Of a DNA stretch of 64,000 bases, positions 1 to 10,590 are shown one piece after another; position 1 is the stretch's first letter, and each line of letters starts with the position of its first letter. This DNA comes from Diphasiastrum complanatum (taxonomy: Eukaryota > Streptophyta > Lycopodiopsida > Lycopodiales > Lycopodiaceae). The notes under the pieces were generated by a model. That model ran no database searches and was not told the origin of the DNA. It worked only from the letters and a program-made list of their open reading frames with translations. The translations under genes were made by a program, and so were the position numbers. The stretch is taken from positions 7,920,907-7,984,906 of the forward strand of contig CM055106.1 of assembly GCA_029204225.1 (NCBI GenBank), in the 5' to 3' direction.

Positions 1-219
1 CTTGTGTAGAAAGCTCGTTTCTCATTGATTGGGGTGTTTTTTTGAAAGCTTGATGCTTGTACCAATAACGCTTTTTCCCATTGGTTCTCAAACTTGTAAG
101 ATCCAAAAACCACGAGCCTTTGACTTGCAAAAAACCTTTTGCTACAAGTCTAGCTTTATATTTATGAATAGAACCATCTTGCTTATATTTCATAGCTTCT
201 CCCCAAAATGAAATAGGAA
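1..219 (-). pseudogene. copia reverse transcriptase stub fused to integrase end
   Basis: The minus strand encodes the N-terminal copia reverse transcriptase motif with DGS followed by KARLVAKGF. It sits directly behind the integrase C-terminal motif ending in SFWGEAM, in the same frame. In an intact copia element a long stretch of integrase C-terminal domain and linker lies between these points, so an internal deletion is inferred. The reading changes after the KARLVAKGF motif and no YVDD box is present before the window edge. Confidence 0.6.
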
Positions 220-889
220 GTGATGCATCTAATCTCAAAGCTTTAACCACACTCACATAGTTTGTCCTATTCTTTCTCTAAGCTACTCCATTTTGTTGTG
301 GAGTATATGTGCAAGAAAACTCTCTCCTAAGTGCCATTAGTTTCACAAAAAACTCTTTCATCCTATTGGAGATGTACTCCCCTCCATTATCACCTTCTTA
401 ATACTTTCAAGCTAGTATTAAGTTGCTTTTCCACAAGAGTTTTGAACTTTACAAAGGACTCAAAAACTTCACTTTTCTTAGACGAGATAAACCCAAGAAT
501 ATCTTGATCTATCATCAATAAACGTGACATACATAAGAGCTTCACCCATTTGATTCATGTGGAAAACGAATGAACATCCGAGTGTATAAAGGTCAAGAGG
601 AGAGTTAGATCTTGTCAAAGATCTCTTGAAAGGTAGCTTATGAGATTTGGAGAGTCCACAAGCTTCACAAAGCTTGCCACACTTGGATATGGTTTTGGGA
701 AGTCCACTTGCTAGCTCCTTTGTCACCATGGTCTCCATAAGCTTTGTAGTCAGGATGGCCTAACCTTTTGTGCCATAATTCCACTTGAGTGAGCTCCTCC
801 CTTGCCATGTTCACACTTCCAGCCATCACATTAGCATCCAATATGAATAACCTCCCTTGCTTGAAACCACTAGCAACACATTTTTTCAT
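220..889 (-). pseudogene. copia GAG-pre-integrase and integrase, broken
   Basis: The family inserts retroelement cDNA into host DNA. The piece at 665-889 carries the HKRLGH histidine pair and that at 478-738 carries the CEAC cysteine pair, together forming the HHCC zinc-binding region. The usual HTD motif holding the first catalytic aspartate reads YTL, so this aspartate appears lost. Further on, the second aspartate (DNGGEY, around 375-400) is present. The conserved QQNGVAER block near 275-300 is present, but its catalytic glutamate codon is TAG. At least two frame changes separate the pieces. Not functional. Confidence 0.75.
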
Positions 890-1489
890 CTTTCAAGATA
901 GAACATGCTCCATGCTTGAAATGTACATCTAATCCACTATCCATAAGTTGTCTTACACTCAACAAGTTCTTTGTAATTGAAGGTACATAAAGAACATTGT
1001 CTAGATCTACTTTTTTAGATGATCCTAGACATAAAGGAATGGATCCAACACCTACAATCTCACATTCTTGATCACTTGCAGTGAAGATAAATCTTTTAGA
1101 ACTATTGTAAGAAAGTAGATTAGAAAAGTAGTCTTTTTGGTGAGTCATGTGAGAGCTTGCCCCACTATCAATCCACCAAGTTTCTTGATTAGATGTTTGT
1201 GGTGAGGATACCATCAAAGATAGATTGCACTCTTCCTCCTCCTCCTCAAGCACAAGATTGCCTTGATTGTCCTTCTCTTGGGCATTCTTCTTCTTGTAGC
1301 ACTCGATGCAAAATGTCCATTTTTTTCACAAAAGAAACACTTCAGTTTCTTCTTGTCCTTTTTGCTCTTGCCTTTGGAACTTGATGCTCCATCTTTGCTC
1401 TCCATCTCCATGTTTTGAGTCTTCTTGGATGGAAACTTTTTCTTCTTGCCTTTCAAGGAAAAGTTAGCTTTTTCATCACCATCATTCAA
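870..1489 (-). pseudogene. copia CCHC knuckle and aspartic protease
   Basis: The 1214-1489 reading frame ends in a lysine-rich tract followed by a CCHC-like knuckle (CFFCEKNGHFAS) in which the last cysteine is serine. The 870-1253 frame (127 codons) carries the retropepsin active site in WWIDSGASSHMT, then the GSIPLCLG and VLYVPSITKNLLSV blocks typical of copia proteases, and runs into the GAG-pre-integrase region. The two frames overlap and differ, so at least one frameshift has occurred. The protease segment itself is well preserved. Confidence 0.8.
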
Positions 1490-2092
1490 ATAAGGAAGTC
1501 ATCCTACTTTTGATATGAAGCATTCTACTCTCCTCACTTACAAGCACACTTTGAAGTTTTTCAATACTAAGAAGTGAATTTTGAATAGCAAAGGTTTGAA
1601 CAAGATTGGAATAATCATCTCCTAATCCATTCGAAATTATTTGAACTAAACTCATCATCTTTGAATTTATCATCTATAGAAGACAACTCCTTATTCAAAG
1701 ATTTGATCCTAAAGACATAATTTTGGGCACTTTCACTACTTCCTTTCATGCTTTTGAAGGATTTGATTCCTAATCATGAGTATCCTTGAAGTATTCTTGG
1801 ATCCATAAATTGCTTTTAATGAATCCCATGCCTCTTTGGATGTAGTACAAGATGAGATTTCCTTTAAAAGTTCATTACTTACATTCATTTTTATGCAATG
1901 TAATGCAACTCTACATCTCTTTTTGTACTTTACCAAGTCAACTCCTCCTTGAGGTTCTACTTCCACCTCAAGTACTATGTCATAAAGATCATGGAGTACA
2001 AGCAAAGATTCCATTCGAACTATCCAATTAGCATAATTAGTGGATGTGAGCCTTTCACTAGCTTCAAGCAAAAAACCACCCATTGATGCCAT
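1482..2092 (-). pseudogene. copia gag (UBN2-type), frameshifted
   Basis: The 118-codon frame at 1736-2092 begins with a methionine and contains the gag N-terminal signature LTSTNYANWIVRME, followed by the helical region with KEAWDSLKAIYG. The 1482-1673 frame supplies the later gag helices. These are the usual landmarks of the copia-type capsid precursor. The two pieces lie in different frames and the stretch between them is not open. The start at 2092 is chosen because the conserved N-terminal block begins just behind it. Confidence 0.75.
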
Positions 2093-2581
2093 TTTTGAAT
2101 GTGAAAAAGCACTAGAAACTGAACCAATCTAGAATGATGGAAATTTAGATTCTAGTCTCAATCTTGCAAAGTCCACTCCTTAATCTATGATTTTTGGCAA
2201 TATATCTCTCAACTTCAACGTGCGCTCAAAAAATCAGAGAAACTCATTAAATGCACCTGATTCAAGCTTCAAATTAAATTTTTTTGGCTAATCTAATCCA
2301 AGAACAAATCATAGGAATAGTTCTCTATAGAAAAAGCTTGATTTTGCACTAAAAATCTCTCAAATTGGGTGTGTGAGTCAAATTGTACAAATTTTTGAAT
2401 TTTCTCGACCAAAACCAGACCTGTACGGACTCACACGTGTGAAAAGTGTTCCTATAGCCCACAACAAGTTTTGGTCCAAAAGTATTGAGAATACCTATCA
2501 AAATGAACTCGCTACACAAAAATTAGCTAGTTTCCAAAAATTTGCTAATTTGGGCTTAGTTTTGGATCAACCCCATCAATA
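2093..2581. other. non-coding stretch upstream of copia gag
   Basis: AT-rich sequence without a convincing gene. It should hold the leader or LTR of the minus-strand copia element if that survives, but no TGGTATCAGAGC-like primer-binding site was found on the minus strand. A 70-codon plus-strand frame here has no recognisable features. Confidence 0.4.
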
Positions 2582-3037
2582 TTAATAGATTCTCTTGTAC
2601 TTGGCTCTGAACCATGTGGAAATCTGAAAAATTGGACCAAGAATGGATCCTAATCTGATCCACAAGAGGGATTGGATGTTAGATACAATTGATCTATCAA
2701 TCATTTTCTTAGGAACGATGACGATTGGGAAAACCCACACAATATGTTCAATTTCATAGATAAATCCTGCATCTAATAAGCGTTGTAATTCTTCTTTGAT
2801 TTTGGCCTTGTAGATCGGATTACATCGGTAGGGACGACTAGCAGTTGGTCTCGCACCCGGTTTAAGGGGAATGCGATGCACAACTACTTGGCGTAAGACT
2901 CCTTCCATGTCTTTATAGGACCAAGCAAAGACATGTCGATATTTGTGGAGAAGTTTCTCAAACTTTATGCGTTTCTCACGATTGAGGTGAGCCCCGACGT
3001 GAACAATGTATTCATTATTCTCATTGGGCTCACTCAA
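2582..3037 (-). pseudogene. Ty3/gypsy reverse transcriptase N-terminus
   Basis: A 151-codon frame. It contains HKYRHVFAWSYKDMEG, the proline-rich approach to reverse transcriptase, an EELQRLLDAGFIYEIEH block and the IVIVPKK motif. Beyond VPKK the protein no longer matches the RMCVD and YxDD blocks, so a deletion or foreign junction lies around 2690-2700. This frame cannot encode an active polymerase because the catalytic palm is missing. Confidence 0.7.
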
Positions 3038-3196
3038 GAATAGAATGATGGTTTGTGCAGGGCCTTAGTAAGGTGAATTACCATTTGGCTCGCGTTGAGC
3101 TTGTGGTAATTGGATAGTCACATCCTCGATCATATAATCCTTAAAATATGCGGGCACATCATGTGCGAGTGATTTGAGGGGAGCCTTGTCTTTCAA

Positions 3197-3637
3197 CTAT
3201 CTAGATGGAAATTTGGGAGGTTCCGAGATTGGCATATGAGCTAAGGCAATTTCAGGAACTTCCCGAGCAGTTGTAAGATCTCTAGGAGGTTGGATTAGAA
3301 GCGATTTCTTCATCTTCTCCTTTATGGTATTGCCACGAGGTTGTGGCTTCGGAGGACGTGAGGTGTGCGGATGAGGAATTGGTGGCACATCATGGAGGAT
3401 TTCATCGTCGATTTGAAAATTTGTTTCCTCCTCACATAGGTTCCATGGATAACTAGGTTGTTTGACATGGTATCGTTGGGTATCATGTTTTTCGACGACA
3501 ACCTTGACAATTGGTTCCACCTTAGATGAATGTTGTGGAAAAGCTTTGAGTGGAAGTGCCTCCATGTAGTTCAAATTCTGAACGTCAAAATGTCCAAATC
3601 TTCTGGGTAATTCTAAATTCGCAAAACATTTTGTCAT
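3197..3637 (-). pseudogene. Ty3/gypsy pol linker fragment
   Basis: A 146-codon proline- and lysine-rich frame lying between the protease and reverse transcriptase parts of copy A, matching the position of the basic linker of the plus-strand element (8344-8781). No catalytic motif is visible. Assignment rests on position within the element, not on a domain match. Confidence 0.4.
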
Positions 3638-3689
3638 CTATTAATAAATCGGTTGATTCATCAATAGATAGCCATGCAACATTTAACAA

Positions 3690-4058
3690 TTAATCATTGT
3701 GTGAAAGAATATCGATAAAATTGATATTAATGATAGGTGTGTCTAGATCAAGAGGTTGTTCGTTATTGTCCAAGGGATTATAGGTACAATCAGCTTGATT
3801 TTGAACACAATAATCAGCATTTACACAATCAATAGTAGCCAAACTATGACTCCAATTTATGATATCAATAGATTCAACATAATGACCTTTCGCTTGGGTG
3901 GACTGGTATGGCTCAAACACAGAATTGGTAGTAGATGAATCAGTGCCGTGAAATCTGAGATTCCCAGATGAATCAATGCTAACGGAGTTGTCTATTACAA
4001 ATAGAGGTGAGGAAGTCCTCCAAATCCAAGGTAGAGCCTCCAAATGTCCTCGAAGCAA
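3690..4058 (-). pseudogene. Ty3/gypsy post-protease fragment
   Basis: A 122-codon frame whose C-terminal half (INWSHSLATIDC, then LDTPI) parallels the segment just after the protease in the plus-strand element at 7702-8298 (VNWNEALATIDC, LDTPI). The DTG/DSG-type active site is not in this frame. The N-terminal third has no recognisable similarity and may be past the junction of the fragment. Confidence 0.5.
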
Positions 4059-4523
4059 CCTGCAAGCTTCAAAATGCTCCCCAACTCCAAGCTAGGATGC
4101 CTCCACCTGCAAGTAAGGATCTGCAAGCCTCCAAGGATCTCTCCTCCACCTGTGTCCCTACTCTTTAAACACAAAGATAGATAACAAGCTGGCCTCAAGT
4201 ATTCACCACCCAATCATAGCTAGATCCAAGCTCCAAGCAAGACCTATCTAGCACCCCCTTGTTAACCATAAACAAATCACAAACATACCACAACACTCCA
4301 TAGCATACTCAAGATCCAAACCATACTTATGTCTCATACCATAAGCAAGATCCAAACCTCAAGCATACTACCACAAGAAAGCACTCTACACACTAGTAAT
4401 AACACTAGAGCATAAGCAAAGCAAACAAGAGAGATCTCCCCCCTCCCAATGGGCGCCCTACTACCCTCATATAGATGGCCCATGGACCCCTCCAATGCAC
4501 TATGGAGTTCCATGCTCATCCAA

Positions 4524-4526
<3 letters not shown>
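4059..4526. other. non-coding, low-complexity stretch
   Basis: No gene is supported. The stretch is rich in recurring CAAGCTCCAAG, CAAGCCTCC and AAGATCCAAAC-like words. It could be part of an LTR or leader of one of the flanking Ty3 elements, but no terminal TG/CA pair, polypurine tract or primer-binding site was found to support this. Confidence 0.35.

Positions 4527-4607
<81 letters not shown>
4527..4607. repeat. GA microsatellite
   Basis: About 80 bp of GA dinucleotide repeat with one GG interruption near 4555. It lies immediately behind the stop codon of the minus-strand chromodomain frame. Confidence 0.95.
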
Positions 4608-4609
<2 letters not shown>

Positions 4610-4619
4610 CCTAGGGGAG

Positions 4620-4958
4620 TTAAAGAATCCTCAAGAACCTCCATGTATTCTCCTCTTCTGATTTGCCCCTCCACTTGACTAAAAATTCCCGAAGCACTCT
4701 ACTCCGTAGAGTTCTCTGCCGGCTATTAACAGTCGCCTCAGGTCCAGGTGGTCCACTCACGGACTCATCACGAAGAAGCTCCACTAGATCTTCCACAGGG
4801 ACCAAGGTCTCCCCAACCCCCAATGAGGGTTTCAACTTACAAACGTGGAAAACATGGTGAATTCCAACGTTAGTTGGAAGGTCTAGTTTGTATATGACCT
4901 TGTTTAGCACTTGGATAACCTTAAAAGGACCGCAATACCTAGCGCCAACTTTGCACAC
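4620..4958 (-). pseudogene. integrase C-terminus with chromodomain
   Basis: A 112-codon frame. The first part carries the integrase C-terminal landmarks ARYCGPFKV and HHVFHVCKLKP. The end carries a chromodomain core (REFLVKWRGKSEEENTW), which in chromoviruses is thought to steer integration toward particular chromatin. The frame stops a few residues past the chromodomain, close to the normal end of such polyproteins. It is in a different frame from the core at 5069-5401, so at least one frameshift separates them. Confidence 0.85.
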
Positions 4959-5068
4959 TTAATAGTTTTCAAGCCCCTACAGTGACTAGGGACTCTCAAA
5001 AACACCCAGTCGTTGACCATGAATACCTTGTGCTTTCGAGATAGATCAGCACAGTGCCTTGCCTTGTC

Positions 5069-5690
5069 TTAGGCACTTCTTATGCTATCTTTAGCCAACT
5101 GTAACATTTCTTGCATATCCGCAAGGAAATTAACTGCGGATTGCACCCGTAGGTTTTTCATGCCAACACTAATTGGTGATCGAGGTTGAAAACCATACAT
5201 AAGCATGAAAGGACTGAATCCGGTCACTGAATGTTTTGCACTGTTATATGCAAATTCCATCAGTGGAAGGCACTGTTCCCAATCAGATTGCCGATGGCCC
5301 ACATATGCTCGCAGCATATCCTCCATCATCTGATTGGTCCTTTCCGTTTGACCGTCTGATTCCGGATGATCTGTAGAACTCAAACTTAAAGTTGTTTCCA
5401 ACTTTTCAAATACTGCTTGCCAAAAATTCCCAGTGAATTTTGGATCAAGTCATTGACAATATCTCAAGGCAGCCCGTACAGTCGAAAAAGCTTCTCAACA
5501 GATAGTTGAGCTAGTTCTGAAGCTTTAACAGTAGTTTTTGTTGGGATAAATTGAGCAAACTTTGTAAGTCTGTCAACAATGACCCAAACCGAATCGTGGC
5601 CCTTCCCTGTACGTGGAAGCCCGACCACAAAATCCATAGATATACTTTCTCACTTTCCGGTAGGAATATCTAAAGGATGTAATAGGCCAC
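5069..5690 (-). pseudogene. Ty3/gypsy integrase catalytic core, broken
   Basis: The 5069-5401 frame begins inside the core with STDHPESDGQTERTNQ, whose E is the third residue of the DDE triad, followed by WEQCLPLMEFAYNS and SPFMLMYGFQPRSP. Further upstream on the minus strand (5400-5690), in other frames and with stops, are the first-aspartate region (MDFVVGLPR, VDRLTKFAQFIPTKT) and a broken second-aspartate block. Frameshifts and stops make it non-functional. Confidence 0.8.
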
Positions 5691-6445
5691 TAGCTTTTAG
5701 CCTCTTTGCTGGTGAGATTTATCCTCAAGATAAACTTAAGTTGTCTCCTATGGCCTTAACAAGCGCAGCACAAGATTGGTACTATAACCAAGATGAAACT
5801 GAGCATACAGATTGGGAGGTTGTTAAATGAGCCCTTATCATATGGTTCAAACCACGGAAGTTTATGGAAGATCCTATCCTATTTCTAAGTAAAATTAAAA
5901 TGGGAAAGCGGGAAATGGTTCGAGATTACATCGAAAGGATTAAACGTCTTAGATCTGAGTGTGAGCCTGAGCTGATTAATGAAAATGCCATGATTATGTG
6001 GTTTTTGTCAGGACTACCTAAACGGATCAGACGTGAACTGAAACGCCATAATGAGTATGCACTTTTGCAAAATGCGATGGACGATGCAATTCGGGAGGAG
6101 GATGAAGATTCAAATGATGAGCCGAATGTCAGTATGTTGCCTTATACAGCAGGGCAGACTACTATGACATCCACCACTATTGCATGAACGAATGCCAATG
6201 CTACTGCAGAAATGATGCTCAATGAGATCGAGAAACTTGGAAAGATCCAACAGAAACAAATGGAAAAGTTGTAGTTGCAATTTGATGAGAAGATCAAAGC
6301 ATTGGAAAATTTCCACGGATAAGCGAACAAGGAACCTGAGAAGTTTGCAAAGACTTTTCCTACCAGGGAAAATGTCTGGTGTTCTATTTGTACAGAAAAT
6401 CACACAGTGAACGAGTGTCCTCAATTGAAAAAATCTATACTTCTG
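5691..6445 (+). pseudogene. Ty3/gypsy gag with CCHC knuckle
   Basis: Capsid-type gag. The stretch from about 5700 has FAGEIYPQDKLKL, then AQDWYYNQ, an in-frame TGA at 5828, and the 5864-6187 frame with FLSKIKMGKREMVRDYIERI and FLSGLPKRIRREL, which are Retrotrans_gag landmarks. After another stop at 6187 and a change of frame, a CCHC knuckle (CSICTENHTVNEC, spacing C2C3H4C) lies at about 6370-6410. The plus-strand similarity stops near 6443, where the inverted block begins. It directly abuts the minus-strand integrase fragment on its left. Confidence 0.75.
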
Positions 6446-6449
6446 CAAT

Positions 6450-7223
6450 CTTGATAGGTATATCTTCCACCATTCCTCATAGACGAACCGTCGTCTGATC
6501 AGCTAGCTTAATAGCAAAAGTAGCAGGCTTAATCTTTGTAAGGCCCCATTTTGTACATAGCTTTGTAGAAATCAGGTTAACTCATGAACTGCCGTCTATC
6601 ACGGCTGCTTCTTTAGAAAATTGTCTATGTTGTATTGGCAGAGTGATATTCTTTTGTTCACTTTCCCAAGCTACTCCAACATGGAGGACATCGTTAGATT
6701 CTTCAAATCCAGCACAAAAAAGTGGCTCATGATGGTCTTCTGATTCTTCTTGAGCTAACTTTTGCGCTAAGACTTCTTTTGTTTTTGGCACCAACTTTAG
6801 GAGCTCTCCCAATGAAATATTGATCTTGCTAGACAAAATATTCATGAGTAATTCTGTATGCGGTGCTTCCGGTTCAGTCATCTTGAAGGGTTCTTCGTGA
6901 TGATGTAATTGATCATTCATATCTGTACGTAAATTTCTTGGAGGCTGCAATGGTGAAGACCGAACTTCAGCTGTTACTTTAGCAGCTTCAAGTTCCTCTT
7001 CTTCTTGCAGATGTTTAATCCACTGTCTCATATCTTGATATCTTCGTTTTTCTGCATTAAGATTTGGATAGACTTTTGATGTTGTTGGTGTATCGTTCAA
7101 TGGTATAGAATCAACAGGTACCAAATCCACTATTGGTTCTTTTTGCTTTTGTACTCTGGTGACCACCATCAAGGGTGCACTTGGTTTATTATGAGCTACC
7201 GATCCTTGCTTAATTGTTATCAA
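6450..7223 (-). pseudogene. gag-protease linker and front half of retropepsin (inverted block)
   Basis: A 213-codon minus-strand frame (6582-7223), charged and mostly disordered in appearance, ends in EAAVIDGSS. This is the aspartic protease active-site block with DGS in place of DTG/DSG. After a stop at 6579-6581 the same frame continues with NLISTKLC, LADQT and GMVEDIPIKI, the usual front half of retropepsin, until about 6445. The back half (FVVMDLPE, LLGCPWL) lies on the plus strand at 7702 onward, so the protease is split by the inversion and cannot be made as one chain. Confidence 0.7.
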
Positions 7224-7229
7224 ATTTAT

Positions 7230-7682
7230 AGGTGTTGTAACTGGTGGTGGCTTCGGTCTTGCTGGACAGTCTTTATAGCAATGCCCATATCCACAATCAT
7301 GACAGAATGGTACAAATTTTTCTTTATTTGGGCATTCTACAACTCTGTGATTTTCTCCACATGCAAAGCATCCAAGTGGTGCTCTGGCCCAATTTCTCGA
7401 GGCTTGTTGTTGAGCGGCAGCATAAATGGCATACTGTTCTGAAGATCCACCTTCCTGATCATTACCATAGCTCCATTAAATGGCTTAGCTCTTCCGTAAG
7501 GTTCTGGTTCCATTAAATTGGCAGGAGGAGCGGGGTGTTTTGGTGGGGCAGGCAAAACTAGACATTTCGGGTATCCAAGAGTAGATTGCCGTAGTCTTGC
7601 TGTTGGATTGCCTCCATACTATGGATCTCGATATCCCATCTGGGCATACCGTTGCTGAATTATCCGAGGGTTGAAGTTGCAA
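7230..7682 (-). pseudogene. gag double zinc knuckle (inverted block)
   Basis: On the minus strand, a glutamine- and proline-rich segment (about 7682-7400, including PAPPKHPAPPANLMEPEP) is followed by two CCHC knuckles in tandem: CFACGENHRVVEC and CHDCGYGHCYKDC, both with C2C3H4C spacing. The first resembles the knuckle at 6370-6410 on the plus strand. Zinc knuckles in gag bind genomic RNA for packaging. The frame is shifted inside this segment. Confidence 0.7.
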
Positions 7683-7696
7683 AAGGCAGTCTCATG

Positions 7697-8298
7697 GTCA
7701 GGTGAATTACACAGATGGCATTACTTTCGTCGTGATGGACTTACCAGAAGCACCAAATGTCTATCGAGTTCTCTTAGGATGTCCATGGTTACGAGTTGCG
7801 CAAGTAATTCATAACTGGGGTACCGGCAAAATCACTTTTGAAAATCGTGAACGTGCAGTTAAAATTGATCCTACGACTTGGACTATCAAGCTAGTGGTTC
7901 AAAAAGCGGATGACGATTCATCAACAACGGATCACACTTGTGATCGACTAGAGAAAAAATTGGGAGTTCACTACGATTCTCAAACGGATACTGTCAATTG
8001 GAACGAAGCTCTTGCAACAATTGATTGTACAGTAGGATATATGTGTCAACAAGATATTCAATCAGAAATGAGCGAGATTTCCTTGTTAGATCGAACTTTG
8101 GATACGCCAATCACGTTTTCACTAAATGTGCTGAATGTAGTCTGGATATCAACGGGACCTATACCAGATCCAATTGAGGATCATCTCATACCAATGAGCC
8201 ATGTCTTAACTTATGATGGCAATGCAGAATTTACAGATGAACAGATTCTACATCATATGGATCCGACCAAATTTGGAGTGCGTAATGTTCTTGATTAA
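7697..8298 (+). pseudogene. back half of retropepsin and downstream pol
   Basis: Contains the retropepsin C-terminal wording TFVVMDLPE...YRVLLGCPWLRVAQVIHNW, followed by a region with VNWNEALATIDC and LDTPI shared with copy A at 3690-4058. The active site for this protease lies in the inverted block to the left. The frame ends in TAA at 8296, but the same frame continues into the linker and reverse transcriptase with no frameshift. Confidence 0.7.
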
Positions 8299-8781
8299 CC
8301 AACAATCAAATCGCCCAAAGAAGTTATATTAAAGAGAGATAGGATGACAGGTTCGATGACGAAGAAACAAGCAAAACAACGTTATAATACGGTCCTGAAA
8401 TGGGAAAATTCCCCTCAAATGATCGATTTAAAGGAAGTGCCACCTCTATTGGATAAAGGCAAAAGAAAAGTCAAGAATGATTCTTCAAGTCAGATCTCCA
8501 GCAAGACATCATCATCTAGGAAGTCTTCACCTGTGAAGAAAGATTTATCATCCCGAAAGTTATCACCTCCACGATCAATTCCTGCTAAGAAGACTAAACG
8601 AAGATCCAAGACAAGTCCTTTCGAAAAAGAACAAGCAAATGTAGTCCAGCATGATATGCGAGAGCATTTTAAACGTTATACACTGGATGATGTGGGTATC
8701 ATGTTATCTAAAGCACATCGTGAACCTGAAGAACACATGCCAGAATCTAAAGAGGTTTACAATGGCCCAGCTAGGACGTAG
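8299..8781 (+). pseudogene. basic Ser/Lys-rich pol linker
   Basis: About 150 codons, strongly basic and serine-rich (SSRKSSPVKKDLSSRKLSPP region), in the same frame as protease and reverse transcriptase and bounded by in-frame stops at 8296 and 8779. It occupies the position between protease and reverse transcriptase. No catalytic motif. A spacer role or a nucleic-acid-binding role is possible, but neither is shown. Confidence 0.5.
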
Positions 8782-8784
8782 CCA

Positions 8785-10590
8785 ATGAATCTTGTCGAAC
8801 CAGGAGAACCGGAAAAGATTGTACAAGTGGGATCACAACTTACTCCTGAACAGTATCAAGCACTCCGTTTGCTACTTATTAAGTATCAAGATTGTTTTGC
8901 ATGGACTTATCAAGACTTGAAGGGTATTCCGACATCAGTCATTGAACATACCATACCTTTAGTACCTGATGCAGTACCAAAGGTTACAAAGTTCTATCAC
9001 TGTAATCCTAATGTGGCAGATCTGATAAAGAAAGAACCTCAGAGATAACTTGACGTCGATTTCATTTATGAGATCGAGCATACCGAATGGATTTCACCGA
9101 TTGTCATTGTTCCTAAGAAAAATGGGAAAATGCGAATCTGTGTGAATATCAAAGCATTGAATAAAGTGACACGAAAGTATCACTTTTCATTACCTTTTAT
9201 TGAAAGCATTTTGGATCGCCTTGCTGGAGCGGAAGTTTATAGTTTCCTGGATGAATTTAGTGGTTACAACTAGGTTAAGATTGCACCTGCCGATCGCCAC
9301 AAAACTGCTTTTGCAACAGAATGGGGCACCTATGCTTACAAAGTAATGTCGTTTGGACTCTGTAATGCACCAAGTTCATTCCAAAGAGGAATGCAATTTG
9401 CCTTTAAAGATTACCTGCAAAAATTCCTTGAAATTTACTTGGACGACTTGGGAGTTCATAGTACAGATATAGACCACTTGAATCGGTTGGAGAAAGCCTT
9501 TGAAAGATGCCGCAAATATCAGATTTCTCTAAATCCAGAAAAATACCATATATGGGTTTCTCACGGAGTGGTGTTTGGACATGTGATATCAAGACATGGT
9601 ATTGCCACCGATTATTCTAAGATCAAAGTTATTGTGGAATTGCCACCGCCAACAACAATTCGAGAAGTTTATGTGTGTATGGGTCATGCAAACTACTATC
9701 AAATTTTTATTATCTTCTTTGCAAATTTAGCACGACCTATATACAAATTAGCTATTGTTCCTATTTGGACAGTAGAGGCGTTAGAAGCCTTTGAAAAGTT
9801 AAAAAAAGCATTATTTTCAGCACCAATACTGCGTTCTCCAGATTGGACATTAGAATTTCATGTTCATACGGATGCCTCAAAATACGCCATTGGATCAGTT
9901 TTGACACAGCCAGGTGACTATAAGAAGGATTATCCTATACGATTTGCAAGCGGACATCTTACAGATCCAGAGAAGAATTATTCAACAACAGAATGTGAAG
10001 CGCTAGCCATGATTTTTTCTGTTTGGAAATTTTGTCACTATCTCATGGAAACGCACTTTGCATTTTATACGGATCATCAACCGTTACTTTACTTGGTAAA
10101 TAAGACGTGTAATATTGGACGTATTGCAAGATGGTTATTATTATTGACTGAATTTGACTTTCGAATTGTGGTCAGAAAGGGGAAGCAACATTATCTAGCC
10201 GATCACGTTTCACGAATTGAATCCGCACCAGTTAATACTGAAGTGGATGATGAACTGCCAGATACTGTGTTGTTCTATGTTGAAGTAGTACCTGAGTGGG
10301 CGACAGATATTGTTGAGTACCTGATGCTAGGACAACCAAATGACTCTTTGACAAAAGTACAGAAAAGACAATTGATTCATAAGGCTCAACCTTATCAATT
10401 AATTGCAAGACAATTGTATCGTCGTGGATCAGATAATATTCTACAAAGATGTGTTTTACCACATGAAGTACCAGATCTAATCATGTTTTCACATGATGGC
10501 ATGGGTGGAGGACACTTCTCTACAGATATTACTGTTCACAAACTTTTGCAATCCGGTTGTTGGTGGCCTACGCTTCATAAAGACACATAA
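8785..10590 (+). pseudogene. Ty3/gypsy reverse transcriptase and RNase H, nonsense-interrupted
   Basis: One frame throughout, interrupted only by TAA at 9046 and TAG at 9271. Reverse transcriptase landmarks: DCFAWTYQDLKG, FIYEIEH, IVIVPKKNGKMRICV, SFLDEFSGYN, FGLCNAPSSFQ and the catalytic YLDD box (LEIYLDDLGVHS). The connection domain follows, then RNase H with HTDASKYAIGSVL (first aspartate), TTECEALAM (glutamate), YTDHQPLLYL (second aspartate) and LADHVSR. The frame then enters the integrase zinc region before TAA at 10588. This enzyme copies element RNA to DNA. The TAG at 9271 falls where glutamine is usual (SGYNQ), as a C-to-T change would produce. Confidence 0.9.

Larger units (their letters stand above)
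1..2092 (-). mobile_element. Ty1/copia retrotransposon remnant
   Basis: Read on the minus strand from 2092 downward, the domains come in copia order: gag, CCHC knuckle, aspartic protease, GAG-pre-integrase zinc region, integrase, then the first residues of reverse transcriptase. Protease and integrase before reverse transcriptase is the defining copia order. The element is dead: it is spread over several frames, has in-frame stops, and lacks most of the reverse transcriptase and all of RNase H. No LTR or primer-binding site was recognised next to it. It continues off the left edge of the window. Confidence 0.85.
2582..4058 (-). mobile_element. Ty3/gypsy fragment (copy A)
   Basis: On the minus strand the order is end of protease region (3690-4058), pol linker (3197-3637), then the start of reverse transcriptase (2582-3037). 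The protein resembles that of the plus-strand element starting at 5691: both share an INW/VNW...LATIDC block followed by LDTPI, and an FAWxYxDxxG motif before reverse transcriptase. The two are inferred to be members of one lineage in opposite orientation. The fragment stops shortly after the VPKK motif of reverse transcriptase and has no gag, integrase or LTR here. Confidence 0.75.
4620..5690 (-). mobile_element. Ty3/gypsy chromovirus integrase fragment
   Basis: The minus strand from 5690 to 4620 covers the integrase catalytic core, its C-terminal domain and a chromodomain, the arrangement that defines chromoviruses. Protease, reverse transcriptase, RNase H and LTRs are absent. The 5' edge ends abruptly near 5690, where the plus strand switches to the gag of a different Ty3 element. 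Confidence 0.85.
6443..7695 (-). mobile_element. inverted internal segment of copy B
   Basis: This 1.25 kb block reads on the minus strand, although the element on both sides reads on the plus strand. From 7695 down it contains a proline-rich gag region, a double CCHC knuckle, a long acidic linker and the front half of the protease. This is exactly the content missing between the plus-strand gag (ending near 6443) and the plus-strand back half of protease (starting near 7697). A simple in-place inversion explains it. Short TGCAA-like words occur at both edges. Confidence 0.7.

Noticed and set aside
4449-4661. Plus-strand frame over the GA microsatellite at 4527
   Set aside because: Repeat artefact opposite a real minus-strand integrase end.
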